Shown here one piece after another: positions 43,876 to 56,188 of a stretch of DNA of 64,000 bases. Location of the stretch: the NCBI GenBank assembly GCA_948474755.1, contig CAOLHI010000150.1, forward strand, positions 682,001-746,000, written 5' to 3'. The stretch's first letter is position 1. The number at the start of each line of letters is the position of its first letter. The notes beneath the pieces were generated by a model that saw only the letters and a list, made by a program, of their open reading frames with translations, had not been told where the DNA came from and did no database searches. A program made the translations under genes and the position numbers. This DNA is from Ctenosaura bakeri (Eukaryota > Chordata > Lepidosauria > Squamata > Iguanidae).

Positions 43876-46800
43876 TTGAATGGGGGATTCTAGCCTTAAC
43901 TCAAATTGTAAACCACAGTTTTCAGATCTAAGTAACTGCCTGAGATAAATCAGGTTCTCGATTATTATAGCATAATGAAAATGGATAATGGTGAATCATC
44001 AGAGCTGTAAATGGTAGTTAAACCAACCAAGCTATAAAGTTTGGTCATCTTGAAATAAAATAAAACACAGGAGAACAAAGCTGCAGTTGCCCTTGGAAAC
44101 ATTTGAAGATAACTGCCTCAGTCCCAGTACATAATGGAATATGAGCCTTCCTGCTTCAAGCTTTCTACAGACTGACACTGTTTACTTAAATCTGTTGGTC
44201 ATAAAATATGCTGATGATAATTAGCTAGAAATGGAAAAGAGGTTGGGTTGTTTATTCTTCTACTGGTCCATGAATTTGTAATCAAGTGAACAAAGTTATC
44301 AGAGGGTCACTACCTGAATTAATAACACTTCATGTTTTGGATTGATTACATCTAAATGTTAATCAATTCACATTAAATACTTGGTGCTGATTCTCTCACT
44401 TTTCAATTTGCTATTTGTTTGATTTCATGTTACTGACAGAGATAATAAATCCTAATGTCATTTACCTTCCCAGTATGCTAATCAGTAGCTTCTCCCCACA
44501 TTAACTGATGTTTGATTGGAAAGATCTGGACTTTCTATGTATATCATTATAAAACTTTGTTTAGAAAGGTAAGATACATGGATACAAGTTGCTATGCCTT
44601 AAGATTATTATTATTTGCTTATAGTGTAAATACAAATATGAAACTAAAACTCTGCTTTAGCTAAATATTACTGGATATTAAAAGGTTAGTTGAAATATTC
44701 AGCACTCTCAGATAATTACTTAATGCCACTTTTCTCCCATTTGTCTAGGGAGATAGGCCAAAGTTTCTGAATTTTTCCTCAGTGTTAAGCAGCACAGCTA
44801 CATATCTTTTAAAATGATTTTTTTTAAAAAAATCTCCTGTTGATTATTTTATTTATAACATAAATTAATTTTAATAAATTTAAATACTTCTGTGTTTGAA
44901 GCATGCAGTACCATCTTCAGTCACTAGGTGGAAGGTGTAATCAAATCATAGGTCACTGCCAATATAGCTGGAAGCCAGTGGAGAGTAGTTTGAGGAACAG
45001 AGCATTTGTAGGGCTCTTCCTTCCTCTCTGTTATGGGGCAGCTACTCTCATATTCTTAGTGTTGAGAGGCTCCTTTCTGAGCAAACAATTGAAATGTAGC
45101 ATGACAGTGGATGTTCCAAGGTGTCACAATGGCTGTAGCTATATAACTGAGCTGGGAGAGGCAGAGAAAGCCCAAATCCAAAAACAGTAGAACTTTACTT
45201 GAAGATTTTGGTGTATCTAGTTACTGTAAAAACAATTTTAACTTATGCTAAGTAGAAAATGGTCAACTGAGTTGATCTTGAAATTGCATTCTGTAAAACA
45301 AAGGGTACCTCAGAAATATAAACAATGAATAGGGGCAAAGCAATGTGGTTAAGCCACTTTGCACTTGCTATGCTTTAATGTTTTAATGAATTAATTTGGT
45401 CAATTGTTTGGTGTCTGAATTAATTGTTATAGGTTCTGAAATGCCAGTGCCTGGACCAGGGATGGAGAATTGCTGGTTTCTGGACCAGATATGAATTCCC
45501 AGACTCCTCTCCTGGCATTGTTTTTTCTCTTAAGCCCCACTCTTCCTTTGTGGCACCCCAGTTTGGAAGCGTAGCTCCATATCATCAAGATAGCTTGTTT
45601 TTATCAGCTAGCTGTTAGTTATTACTGTTGTTCTCTTTGACCCAGAGAAATGCAAGGTCTGTTTCTTTGGCCTGCTATAGTTTCATTAGAGCACCTGATG
45701 ACAGCTTGACAATCTGAGCATTCAAAACCTCCACCTACTTCTCGTTTGCTTGGTTTTCAGAAAACTGCCAACATCATTTGGTAGTTGTGAACTCCCATTA
45801 TTTTCTGTTGGGCAAGGAGGGAATGTGACATATGAATCACTGCATTATGTCTTCTTTAGAAGGAGGAAGACCAAAGATGTTCCATTTTGATTTGGAGGCA
45901 GGTGTGAGAAGAGGCATCCTGCCACACTGCAAGAGACAGCTTTGGACAACCCCTCTCTCTGTTTCTCCCACAAGAAAAGAGGTGGAAGATGATAAAAATG
46001 AGAGAGGTAATTGGTCAAAAAGACAAGGAAGTGTTACCACGCCATCCACTCCCACTCTGCAGGATGTGCTGTTTTAATAATTGGACGTATTTCATGGCTG
46101 AAACATATGCTTGGAAGTGCACTGGCTATAAGTATATGCCAGGTCAGGATGGTCCCAGACGTGACCAGGTCATAAGTTCAGAGAGGATTAGGTAGGAAAA
46201 CCTGATGCTAATGGGCTTGGGATAATCCTTTGAAAAACTGTAAGTTATGTACTTGATGTTGTTTTGTATATATCTTGTTTTTATGTATGAAAATGAATTT
46301 TAAAAATCTGTAAGCTATGAGCACTCCCAAAAACAAGAGCAGGCAAAACTACCCCAGTGAAGCAGTCAGGAAGCCTACTATGAGTGTATCCTATGGAGTC
46401 TGTTGCTATTCACTTTACCTGATCACAACATTAAAAGATTGTAAGGATTCCCATCATTATTCTGTTACCTAAAGTTAAGGCAATCAGCTCATTCTGGACT
46501 CCTTTGTCTGCCTTGTGGAAAAGCCACTACCACTTTGTCCACGCACCCTCCTTCAGGGCAGGAAATAGGGTATAAAAACCCCAGCTCCAGCCCCCATAGC
46601 TTGTAGTACTTTGGACATAGTACATGGTGCTCAGATCTCTGTTCCTCTGTGCCACCCTTAGATGCACTGTCTGAGCCACTCCGCTTTGGCCTTCTGCTTC
46701 AGGATTGGTAACTGTCACCTTTTCCACCCAATTTTTCTCTATTCAACATTTCTTGCCTCATTTTCTAGTAGCCTTGTATAGCTTTTGAGAGGGTCTGATT

Positions 46801-47275
46801 CTCTCTGTGTTTGCTAATTTCCAATGAAATATCCTGTTTAACTTTTAACTGAAGTCCTCTCTACACTTAGGACTGGTATACGGAAGTGAAAAGATCTATT
46901 ACCCTCCTCCTGCAGGCCTCCTTTGAGCTGTAATTGCCCCTATTTCTAAGGAGACTCTGGCATTGCATGTGAACCCCAAGTTTAGGATAAAAGAAGGTTG
47001 TATGTGCATTTTGTGAGAGGTGAACCTAAGGGGAAAACAGCTTGATGGTCCCAGCATTGCAAGTAAGGGTGCTTTTAGTACAGATTACCAAGCCAGTGAA
47101 AACAGCATTCTGCTGTAATTTGCTGCATTCAGCAAAACATAAGTTGAGTTTTTAATCAAATATTTTCCCCTTATTTTAAAACCATCTCCCCAACTCTGCT
47201 TTCTCTTTCCCTTATCATTCTAGAACAATATTTTATTTGCTTAAATTGGTGGTAACTTTCAGCCAAGATGTCGGT
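43876..47275. other. Long unique stretch, no gene recognised
   Basis: About 3.4 kb of AT-rich DNA. A short minus-strand L2-like piece may lie near 44955-44985 (GCTGGAAGCCAGTGGAG). No coding frame of note: short frames at 44903-46195 and 46527-46727 lack domains. Confidence 0.35.
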
Positions 47276-47760
47276 GCAACTGGTAGCCTGAACTGTTAGA
47301 CCTGCTGTGAACCCGTAGGGAAAACATCACCTGGGAACCCCTGTGGTCACCCCAAAAAATTCCCCCTTGGCAGGTAGAGGGTGCAGGGTAGCTCACATGT
47401 CTGGAATCATCCTGGCTCCAGTAGAGAAGAGGTAGGGGTACCGGAGCGGTAAGGAGTGAGGATGGAGCTAATGCCATGGATTTGCAGCCAGTTTTAAACT
47501 GACAAGCGCCAGTGAAAACCCTTTATTAAAACAAAGAAGGACTTGACTAAGTAATACAGTTGGATAAGAAAGCAGAGGAGAAGAGAAGAAAGATTTTGGT
47601 GGAATTAAAACTGACCTGGTATGAGCTGGGATGGCAGAGTTTGGAGAGGTGAGGAGAGGTGATGAAGGGAGATTTTGGGAGGCAGCAATGGTGAATGAGG
47701 CTTGGATTTGTTGAGAGAAGATTCCCCCGCCCAAGAGCAATGTACTGAGCTTTTCCCCTT
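47276..47760 (-). mobile_element. Possible truncated LTR related to the TGTTAC family
   Basis: It begins TGTTAGACCTGCTGTGAACC and continues GGGAACCCCTGTGGTCACCCC, loosely parallel to the start of 8677-9556 (TGTTACCCTG.. GGGGGTCCCAGGAGTGACGCCC). ACCCTTTATTAAAAC at 47518-47532 gives an AATAAA signal on the minus strand. No right end or target duplication is seen. It may instead be part of the L1 5' region that follows. Confidence 0.35.
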
Positions 47761-47879
47761 GTGTATGTGTGAGCACCCAATTCTTTGGTGAAACTTGTTT
47801 AAAAACTTGGTGTGGAACTGTATATTTGGATGAAATTTGCTTTTGCTGAACTTTCGATTAAGGGTGCTTGTTTTTAATA

Positions 47880-48462
47880 CTTTTTATGGATGACAGTAGA
47901 AAGGGGAAGTGGGAGGAACTGAAAAGAAAGAGAGTCAAGGAGTAAAAGTGGGGGGAAACATGGTGATGGCAGCGTCTCTTTGGAGAGGACAGGAAGGTCT
48001 TCCTTTGTTTTGGTTTAACAAGAATGATGTCTAGGGAGTGATTTGTTGACTTATACTTTACTTTTAAATCTGTTATGGAATTGTTGTGGATTAGTCTTAT
48101 CAAGAGAGGCAACAAGAACAGAAATAAAACAAGATTTGAAGAAGGAAGTAGAAACTTTGAATCAGAGCCTGCGGAAATTAACTACAGACTTATCAACAAT
48201 GGACTAAAAAGTGGAAGATATTTAGGAAAAAAGCCAAAAACTGGAGGATTAGGTGGAGCAGATGAAGAAAGAGCAACAAAAAGATAAAGAAACTATAATG
48301 AGACTTGAAATCCGCCAACGAAGCAGATGTTTGAAGTTAAGGGGTCTCCCTCGACAAAAAGAGGAAAACTTACACCAAAGAGTAACAGATATTTTGGCAC
48401 CATATATTGTTATACTGAAATGTAGAATTCCAGTATGTGAAACTGGAATGTACATTCCCGTA
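47880..48462 (+). pseudogene. L1 LINE ORF1 relic, N-terminal part
   Basis: The plus strand encodes a heptad-rich coiled coil (EIKQDLKKEVETLNQSLRKL from about 48120). After it comes the start of the RNA-recognition domain (LEIRQRSRCLKLRGLP, then ENLHQRVTDILAPYI near 48365-48410). This is the layout of an L1 ORF1 protein: coiled coil for trimerisation, then the RNA-binding domain. In-frame stops interrupt the coiled coil. The frame is cut at about 48415-48462 by the Gypsy insertion and resumes at 51194. The upstream border of the L1 is not resolved. Confidence 0.75.
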
Positions 48463-49198
48463 TGTGATTACCATTAATCTTTGCTGCCACCACCCATTGA
48501 ATTCTGAATCCCTGGAAAGTACAATGGGACACTATCCAGTACATGTCAATCCCTAAGCTTAAGGATCTTCCTTTCCCCCCAGTCTATCTAGCGTTGGCGT
48601 GGAAAGGAGAGAAACAGGGTTTTTACAGAAAGTATTTATTACAGGCATTCAAATGAACAAGGCAAATTAACACACATAGGAAGCTCCCCCCTCCCAGGCA
48701 CGCTTAGTTACACGTAGTTACAAAAAGAACAGATATAAAAGCACAGATACATTCTTTAGATCAGCCAGCTCCAAAATAACCAAAAAAGTCCCCAACGCGA
48801 CTAACTACTTTAGTCTAGTACTCACAGATGGTTCTCAGGCTTAGATGTTCTACAAGGGGCCAGAAGGCGAGGCGAGGCTAGGCCTCAGCCTGCTACTGGC
48901 AGTTCCTTTGTTGTTTCTTTGTTATCCCTTTGTTATCTCTCTCGGCCACATGGCCTCTCAAGAAGTTTTATAACTTCTCCTTGGAAGCATCTGGAAGCAT
49001 CCTGAAGATGCTCAATTCTTACCTTTTGATTGGTCAGTTCTTACCCTGTGACCTGTGATGCTGACCCACATGACCTATGATGCTGACCCACACTAACATG
49101 GAATCTAATCCCCAACACCTCATTAACCCTTAGTTTACCTGAAGAGGGAAGTGTCCCCTTTTAGCTAAGCCTAGATAATGGGAAGCCCCATTATCACA
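48463..49198 (-). mobile_element. LTR of the Gmr1-like Gypsy element
   Basis: On the plus strand it starts TGTGATTACC and ends TTATCACA, a short inverted repeat. The next bases, TGCCCCCAAATC, read on the minus strand as a purine tract just upstream of the LTR, in the place of a polypurine primer. On the minus strand a CCAAT box (complement ATTGG at 49029-49033) lies about 55 bp upstream of a TATA box (complement TTTTATA at 48966-48972). An AATAAA signal follows (complement at 48635-48640). This is a complete U3 promoter plus polyadenylation layout. It is the 3' LTR; no 5' LTR is present. Confidence 0.75.
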
Positions 49199-49361
49199 TG
49201 CCCCCAAATCTCAGATGGTCTGGAAACAGCTGAATGCTGGAGCCACACCGGCTGGGATTTCATACTGGGACCTAAGAAGGAAAAGTCAGAGAATACATGC
49301 AAACACACAACAGTAGAGGTTAACCATATTATCAATAACAGATATGTAAAGCTCATCCCTC

Positions 49362-51219
49362 TTAACCTCCCTCCAGTTCTCTGCGTGACAAGGAGTCTGC
49401 AACCACATTGGAACTTCCAGCCAAATGTTGAATGTCAAAGTCAAAGTCTTGTAGGGACAGACTCCATCGAAGTAGCTTCTTGTTAGCCCCCCGGACTGTA
49501 TGGAGCCATCTGAGGGCAGCATGATCAGTCTGGAGAGTGAAGCGACGTCCACAGACAGATGGTCTCAGCTTCTCTAGCACATACACAATGGCATAGCATT
49601 CCTTCTCTGGAATGGACCAATTGGAGTCCCTTGCAGACAGCTTCTTGCTGAGGAACAAAATGGGATGCAAGATTCCATCCGGACCCTCTTGTAGTAAGAC
49701 TGCTCCAATGCCTCTGTCAGAAGCATCTGTAGCCACTATGAACGGCTTGTCAAAATCTGGTGCCATGAGCACGGGATCTGCCATCAAGGCCTGCTTCAAG
49801 GCTGCAAAGGCTTTTTGACACTCTACTGTCCATTTCACTATCTTAGGCTTCTTGGAACCTGTCAGATCTGTTAGAGGTGCTGCCACTTGGCTGTAGTTGG
49901 GCACAAATCTCCGGTAGTACCCAGCTAGGCCAAAGAACGACTGTACCTGCTTCCTGGAACGAGGAATGGGCCAGCTATTAATAGATTCCACTTTGACTTG
50001 CAGTGGAGTGATAGTCCCTTGTCCCACTTCATGGCCAAGGTAGGTCACTCTGTCCAGTGCAAACTGGCACTTTTTTTGCTTTGACCGTCAGTCCAGCATC
50101 ACTAATGCGTTGGAAGACAATCTCCAGGTGTTTCAGGTGGTCTTCCCAGGAGTCTGAGAAGATTGCAGTGTCATCTAAATAGGCAACAGCAAAGTCCCTG
50201 CACCCTCTTAGCAAACAGTCCACCAACCTTTGGAAAGTTGCAGGTGCATTGCGTAGCCCAAAGGGAAGTACATTGAACTCAAACAAGCCCATGTGAGTGA
50301 TGAATGCTGTTCGATGCTTAGACTCTTCTGCTAGGGCAATTTGCCAATAGCCCTTAGTCAAATCAAGGCTGGATAAGTACTTAGCATGCCCCAATTTCTC
50401 CAACAGTTCATCCACTCTGGGCATTGGATAATGTTCCAGGCGTGTCACGGAGTTCAATTTTCTATAGTCCACGCAAAAACGTATATCTGTCATGCCCTTT
50501 TTGGGTGCGAGGACAATTGGAGATGCCCATGGACTGCGTGATGGGTGAATGATCCCCATGTCCAACATCTCTTTCACCTCCCTCTCTATCACCTCTTTGC
50601 CCTTTAGTTACACCCTTCGTGGCTGTTCTGCTGATGGCCTGCTGTCATCTGCAGCTACCACGTGTTGAGTATCTGTGGTGCGACCTGGGATAGGTGAAAA
50701 CAGGGAGGTGAACTTACCCGTCAATTGAAAGAACTGCTTACGTTGGATAGCACTGAGTCTTTGGGAAGGTTTAACATCTTCTAAGTTACCACCCTCCCGA
50801 TCATAGAAAGCACCTTCAGGCCACTCTTCCTCCTCATCTTCCTGGACTGAAAGTGTGAGAAGATGATTAGGCGTCTCATAGAAGGGTTTCAATGAATTCA
50901 CATGATACACTTTTGGCTTAACCCTAGAGTCTGGAAACTGTATGAGGTAGTTCACTGTCCCAATGCGTTCTTGCACTGTGGCAGGACCTTCCCAGGAAGT
51001 TTCCATCTTGTTAGACTGGATAACCTTCAAGACCATCACTTGGTCTCCTTTCTCAAAGCAACGTTCTCTGGCATACTGGTCATACCAGGTCTTCTGCTTC
51101 TCTTGTGCTTGTTGCAGATTCTCATGAGCATCTGCCCATGCTTCCCTGATAGTATTCTGCAAGTTAGTCACAAAATCAACCACATTAGTCTCTGTGACAT
51201 TTGAACATGAAATAGACAA
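49362..51219 (-). pseudogene. Gmr1-like Ty3/Gypsy pol relic: integrase end, RT, RNase H
   Basis: The first frame (51219 to 50608, 203 codons) starts inside integrase. It shows the C-terminal KTWYDQYARERCFEKGDQVM region and a GPY/F-like SWEGPATVQERIG. It then runs without a break into the pre-RT motif LFSPIPGRTTDTQHVV. The next frame (50592 to 50029) is RT, with CVDYRKLNSVT, SLDLTKGYWQI, LPFGLRNAPATFQR and the catalytic YLDD. The third (50048 to 49362) holds the connection and RNase H: TDASDRGIGAVL, EKECYAIVYVLEKL, TDHAALRW and VVADSLSR, so the four acidic residues are visible. Breaks are a TAA stop near 50607 and a frameshift near 50050-50075. Gag, protease, most of integrase and the 5' LTR are missing. 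Confidence 0.9.
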
Positions 51220-51652
51220 GGTGTTCAGAATTGAATCGACAATGGCAAAGTGGAGGGATTTACCTCAAGATATTGTGGTTTATTTTACCAGGGAAAAGAT
51301 CTGGGATTTAATCACTGAGCAAAACTACAAAGAAAAATTAATAGTGGATGAGAATGAAATCAAAATTTTTAAAGATGTACCACCTAGTGTGATGAGAAGC
51401 AGAAGAGATTATGCATTCTTGATAAGGATTCTCCAATCAAAGGAAATAAGACACAGATGGGAGATACCAGAAGAGCTTTCCTTTTTCTTTGAAGGCAGAC
51501 AAAGGAGGATAACTTCTGTGCAGCAAGCAATGGAATTCCAAGAAAAATATCTGAAAACTGGATCTAAACTAGCAAAGACTGAAGACAAGAAATCAGAAAA
51601 AACAGGGGAAAGACTGCACACAGATGGGAGCAGGAGCGGCAGACAAAGCTAG
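51194..51652 (+). pseudogene. L1 LINE ORF1 relic, C-terminal part
   Basis: It begins FEHEIDKVFRIES and continues ..AKWRDLPQDIVVYF.. and RHRWEIPEELSFFFEGRQRRIT, ending in a Lys/Glu/Ser-rich tail. This is the second half of the L1 ORF1 RNA-binding domain plus the C-terminal domain, directly continuing the part that stops near 48415. The 152-codon frame is open, so this half has decayed little. The boundary with the Gypsy relic lies near 51190-51205. Confidence 0.8.
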
Positions 51653-51739
51653 TCCAATGTCTCAAGAAGAGACAGAATCGGTAGAAGCAGAAGAGAAAAA
51701 GAAAAAAGGGAAGTAAAGAAGAATAGTAAATAAGAAGAT

Positions 51740-52767
51740 AACTTCATGGAATGTGTGAGGAATAAATTCACAATCAGAAGACAGATTTTTCATTATTTAG
51801 AAAGATTAAGAGCTCACATTACTATACTATTAGAGACTAACATAAAGAAAACCCAAGAAAAGTATTTACATAATTCTAAATTAGGTCAATGTGTTGGTTT
51901 TTCATACATAAAGAAGAAAAGAGGGGTTGCAATTTCTATTGAAAAAAGATATTCAAGCAAAACAAATTTTTGAAGATGAAGAAGGAAGAATATTGGGCGT
52001 TGAAATCTTAAAAAATGGTAAAAAGTTTTTATTGGTTGGTGTCTACTCCCCAAATGAAAATATGGAGAACCATTTACCCAAATGTTAAAGATTTTACTTT
52101 CTTTTCTGAAGTTCATCAATCTTGGTCTCAAATAGATATGATTTTTATTTCTAAGCATTTGTTATCAGAGATAAGGAAAACAGAAATACTGCCTAAGGTC
52201 ATATCCGATCATCATCTGGTAATGTTGCAAACCCAAGAGATGATGAAACAATTTCAATGGCGATTGAATGATAGCTTATTGAATGATGAAAAGATAGTAA
52301 AACAAGTGAAGTGTTAAAAAACTATTTCAAAGAAACTATACAAGAAGATATGAAAATGAAAATGGTTTGGGGTGCATCAAAAGCAGTAATGAGAGTTTTT
52401 TTTATACAGCAATGACAAATTCAGAATAAACAAGGTGGGAGAAGTATCAAGTGTTATTGATCAAACTTCAAGAAAAAGAACTTAAGAAAAATCCATCACA
52501 AAAATCATTACAGCAAGAGATTAAAAAAATACAGAAGGAGATGGCGATAATAACAACTGAAGATATAGAGAAAAAGATGAAACAGATGAAATTAAGTCAA
52601 TTTGAACATGCTAATAAAATCGGGAGATGGTTAGCATATAAACTTACGAAGAAGAAAGAGAGGAATACAATTATTGAGCTGAAATGTGGAAAGAAGTTGA
52701 TTACTCAGCATGAAAAAATAAAACAGAAATTCGAAGAATACTTTGGAAAATTGTTTTATGAAGCAAA
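51740..52767 (+). pseudogene. L1 LINE ORF2 relic, endonuclease and linker
   Basis: The apurinic-type endonuclease is recognisable by ITILLETNI (position of the catalytic Glu), LLVGVYSPNEN, then SQIDMIFISKHLL and SDHHLVML (C-terminal SDH motif). Between about 52080 and 52090 some 80 residues of the usual domain are missing, an internal deletion. The linker runs on with Lys/Glu-rich helices to KFEEYFGKLFYEAK, where a DNA transposon interrupts it. Several frameshifts (near 51975 and 52317-52440). Confidence 0.85.
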
Positions 52768-53509
52768 GGCCCTTTTCTCACGGGGTAATTAAATCTTCCC
52801 AGGTCGACCTCGAACGAGGGCCTTTTTCACCTTAGAGAGAATCAGGTCGCATTTAATTTTTTTGATTCTCACCTCAATCCGCATGGAGGAGCCACCATCC
52901 AGCATTCGCGCGCCCTTTTTAAAAACCAGAAGAAATGTGGTTTTTTTTCCTCCAATCCGCGCTCGTCCTTTTGTGAAAAAGCGACGGTGCGTACTGATTC
53001 ATGAAGGGGATGAAGAGAGGGAGGGATTTAGGCGTGGCCAGCAGAAGTGACAAGACCGCCCCCAGTGCTTTCGAGTGCTGCTATCAAGGCTGAAATTAGC
53101 ACCCCAGCAATGTTCGTCAGTAGCTCGTGCTCCATACACAAAACAGCAGAAAGGAAGCAGAAAGACAGAGGGGGAAAAATGTCTCCACGGTGGCTCCAAA
53201 GAAAGGTGCGGGATGGGGGGGGTTTGTTGGAGGATGTAAGGGGACACGTGTGCGTACTGACGTCCATGATGATGCTCAGAGTGTTTCTTTTAAAAATTGA
53301 GCACAGCCAATCACTGCCAGACAGGACGGGGAAAGGACACCTATGGGAGTGGCCAGGGTAATATTGTGTGAATGCATTGGTGCTGCCTAGTCTTTTCTCT
53401 ATGGAGCCGTGAGAATGCTCCTAAAATTTCAGTCCGTGTTAGTGGGGATTAAGGGAAAACCCGCTTGGATCGTAGCGGCACGATTTCTGCACCCCGTGAG
53501 AAAAGGGCC
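52768..53509. mobile_element. Non-autonomous DNA transposon, family E (742 bp) inside L1
   Basis: It begins GGCCCTTTTCTCACGGGG and ends CCCCGTGAGAAAAGGGCC, a perfect 18-bp terminal inverted repeat. AAA lies outside both ends (52765-52767 and 53510-53512). L1 ORF2 homology stops at the left end and resumes at the right, so the insertion is precise and younger than the L1. The interior is richer in GC and CpG than the L1 around it and contains no transposase. The perfect ends suggest it is among the youngest elements here. Overlapping frames in its interior on both strands are not genes. Confidence 0.9.
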
Positions 53510-53512
53510 AAA

Positions 53513-55666
53513 ATCCCCTCATCAATATGAGAAAAACCTGTCTGAATTTCTTCAAACAGTAAAGATCAAAAATATCATTAGAAGTACAAAAACAGTTGAA
53601 CAAACCAATAACAATTGCTGAAATTGAAGAGGTCATAAAAGATTTGAAAGTGGATAAGGACCAGGACCGGATGGTTTCACCATGTTATACTATAAAAGTT
53701 TCATAAAATAATTGATTCAACCAATTCAAGCAAACTTGAAAGAAATAGAGAAATATGGTAAACCCAAATCCTAGGGAGAATCTAACAGTATTGATACCCA
53801 AAGAGGGTAAAGATAAAAAAGAAGTCAAGAATTATTGACCAATCTCATTGTTGAATGTAGATTATAAAATTTTTGCTGCAGTGTTGGCAAAACAGTTGAG
53901 ACAGATGTTACAGGATAAGAGCCAAGAAGGTCAAACAGGCTTTCTCCCAGGTAGATATATGAGAAGTAATATAAGGACAATTTTAAATGTAATGGAATAT
54001 TATGACAAAAACCCAGGGAAAAAAGCAGGACTTATCTTCTTGGATGCAGAAAAGGCATTTGATAATGTTTCCTGGGCCTTTATACATCAGGAATTGAGAG
54101 AATATAGCATGGGAGAAGATTTTTGTAAATGGATTGAGATGATTTATCAAGAACAATCTGTGAAATTAATAATTAATGGAGACATTTCTACAAGCTTTGT
54201 AATAAACAAAGGGGTATGGGAAGGGTGGCCTTTATCACCAGTATTGTTTATAGCTGTTTTGGAAGTATTGTTGAATATAATAAATGAGGATTCACAGATA
54301 AGAGGCCTGAAGATAAGGAAAAAGGAACTGAAATTAAAAGCTTTTGCAGATGATGTAATTATATTTTTGGGGGATTCACAAGAATCAGTTCAGGCATTGA
54401 TGGAAACTTTGAAAAGATATGGGCAAGTGGCAGGATATAAACAAGGATATAAATAAGGAAAAGACAATGATGATGATGTTAAATATGACCAAAAAAGAGC
54501 AAACTGATCTGGAGAGTAAATCTGGATGTCAATTAACTAATAAAACAAGATATTTAGGAATTATATTAACGAAAAGAAATCAAGAATTATTCGACAACAA
54601 TTACTTGAAGATATGGAAAGAGGTTAAAAATGATATGGAAAAATGGAAAAACTTAAATTTATCTCTCCTGGGAAGAATAAATGCTTTTAAAATGTCTTTA
54701 TTACCTAAACTTATCTTCCTCTTTCAGAATTTACTAATAATAGGAAGAGAGAAAGTATTTGAGGAATGGTAAGAAGATCTTCAAAAATTTATCTGGCAAG
54801 GGAAAAAGCCAAGGATAAGATTTAAAATGCTTCAGGATGCAAAAGAAAGAGGAGGATTTGATCTTCTATCATTTGAAAATTTACTATTATGCATGCTGTC
54901 TAGATTGGATTAAAGATTGGATTCAATTAGAGAGAACAACTATGAAAGATTTGGAAGAAATAAATAACAGATTTGGATGGCATGGATATTTATGTTATGA
55001 TAGATTAGCAGTGAATAAGCAGTTTAACCATCATTGCATCTGGAAGACATTGTTAAAGGTTTGGCTACAAATAAAGCGGAAATATTACACAAAACTTCCA
55101 ACATGAATCTCACCACAAGAACAGTATAAAATTGCTCCAACAAAACAATGAAATTTATTAACATATCAAGACATATTGAAATGGGATGGTGATAAACCAA
55201 GAATGTGTACAGTAGAAGAATTAAAGGCTGATGGATATGAGTTAAATTGGTTCCCATGCAGACAACTAAAAGAAAGATTTAAAATGGATCAAAAATTGTA
55301 TGGATTTGAGAGAAAAGAGAATGAATTAGATTTACCGATGAAGGGAAATCAGAAGAAGAAAATCTCCAAATGTTGGAGTTTTATTTGTTAAATATGTTAG
55401 GACAACAAAGGGAGATAAGAAGTCATCAGAAGATATTGCTATATTTGATAACAGCTACAAGGTTGATACATGCGCAATATTGGAAGGAAAAGAAAGATAT
55501 TGACTTAGGAGAGTGGAAATCAAAAGTTCTGGATATGGTAGAGACAGAAAAGTTAGCATTTATACTGAAAAACAAACCTATCCAGAACTTTGAAAGGGAA
55601 TGGAAAGAAGTCTTAGATTGGATAAAAACAAGAATGTACAGGAAACCAAAGAAAGAAATAATGTAA
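53513..55666 (+). pseudogene. L1 LINE ORF2 relic, reverse transcriptase and C-terminus
   Basis: The order is LSEFLQTVK, NKPITIAEIEEVIKDLK (near 53600), PGPDGFT-like sequence, then PISLLNVDYKIFAAVLAKQL and HGF-equivalent QTGFLPGRYM. After these come FLDAEKAFDNVSW (catalytic Asp), GVWEGWPLSPVLF and the FADD motif near 54343. The C-terminal domain runs from 54419 to 55666 with RYLGIILTK and SLLGRINAFKM, ending RKPKKEIM. Frameshifts and stops occur near 53710, 53838, 54455, 54770 and 55105. Relative to the usual GVRQGCPLSP motif, the Gln-Gly-Cys is changed to Glu-Gly-Trp. Confidence 0.9.
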
Positions 55667-55854
55667 TTGTTTTTCTCTTCTGTAAATGGAAATGTAATTG
55701 TTAATCTTTTGGGTAAATGGAAACAAAAAAGATTCAACTAGAGAATATGAATATGGAAGTGGGAGGGAGGGTGTGATATCTCTCTCAATGGGGTATATCC
55801 ACTCTGTTTTTTATGCAATTAATTTTTTAAATAAATCTATATATAAAATCTATA
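55667..55854 (+). mobile_element. L1 3' UTR relic
   Basis: A short AT-rich tail follows the ORF2 stop. It has GTGATATCTCTCTCAATGGG and AATAAATCTATATATAAAATC and leads into the ATCT repeat that probably grew from the L1 poly-A/T-rich end. Confidence 0.6.
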
Positions 55855-55858
55855 TATA

Positions 55859-55904
<46 letters not shown>

Positions 55905-55905
55905 A
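55855..55905 (+). repeat. ATCT tetranucleotide microsatellite
   Basis: About 11-12 ATCT units at the 3' end of the L1 relic, followed by an AAAT run. Confidence 0.95.
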
Positions 55906-56188
55906 AAAATAAATAAATAAATTGGTGGCAGGGTTTCTTTCCTTCATTTTATAGCTTGAGAGAAGAAGAAAATTGATTTTTTCCCCTGCCTGCCTGAGAA
56001 CAAATCAGTAGGCTTCTGCATACACTAAAGCTAAAAAGGGATAGCTTTCACTAGTTTTTCCAGAATAGCAACTGCATATGTCTGTTGAAAGAGGGGGAGA
56101 GAGAGAATTAAGTATTGGCTTGCTTCCAAAATTTCAGGTGTTTCATTTTGGAATTCTCTGTCAGTGTGAATGGACAGATGCAGGGTTT

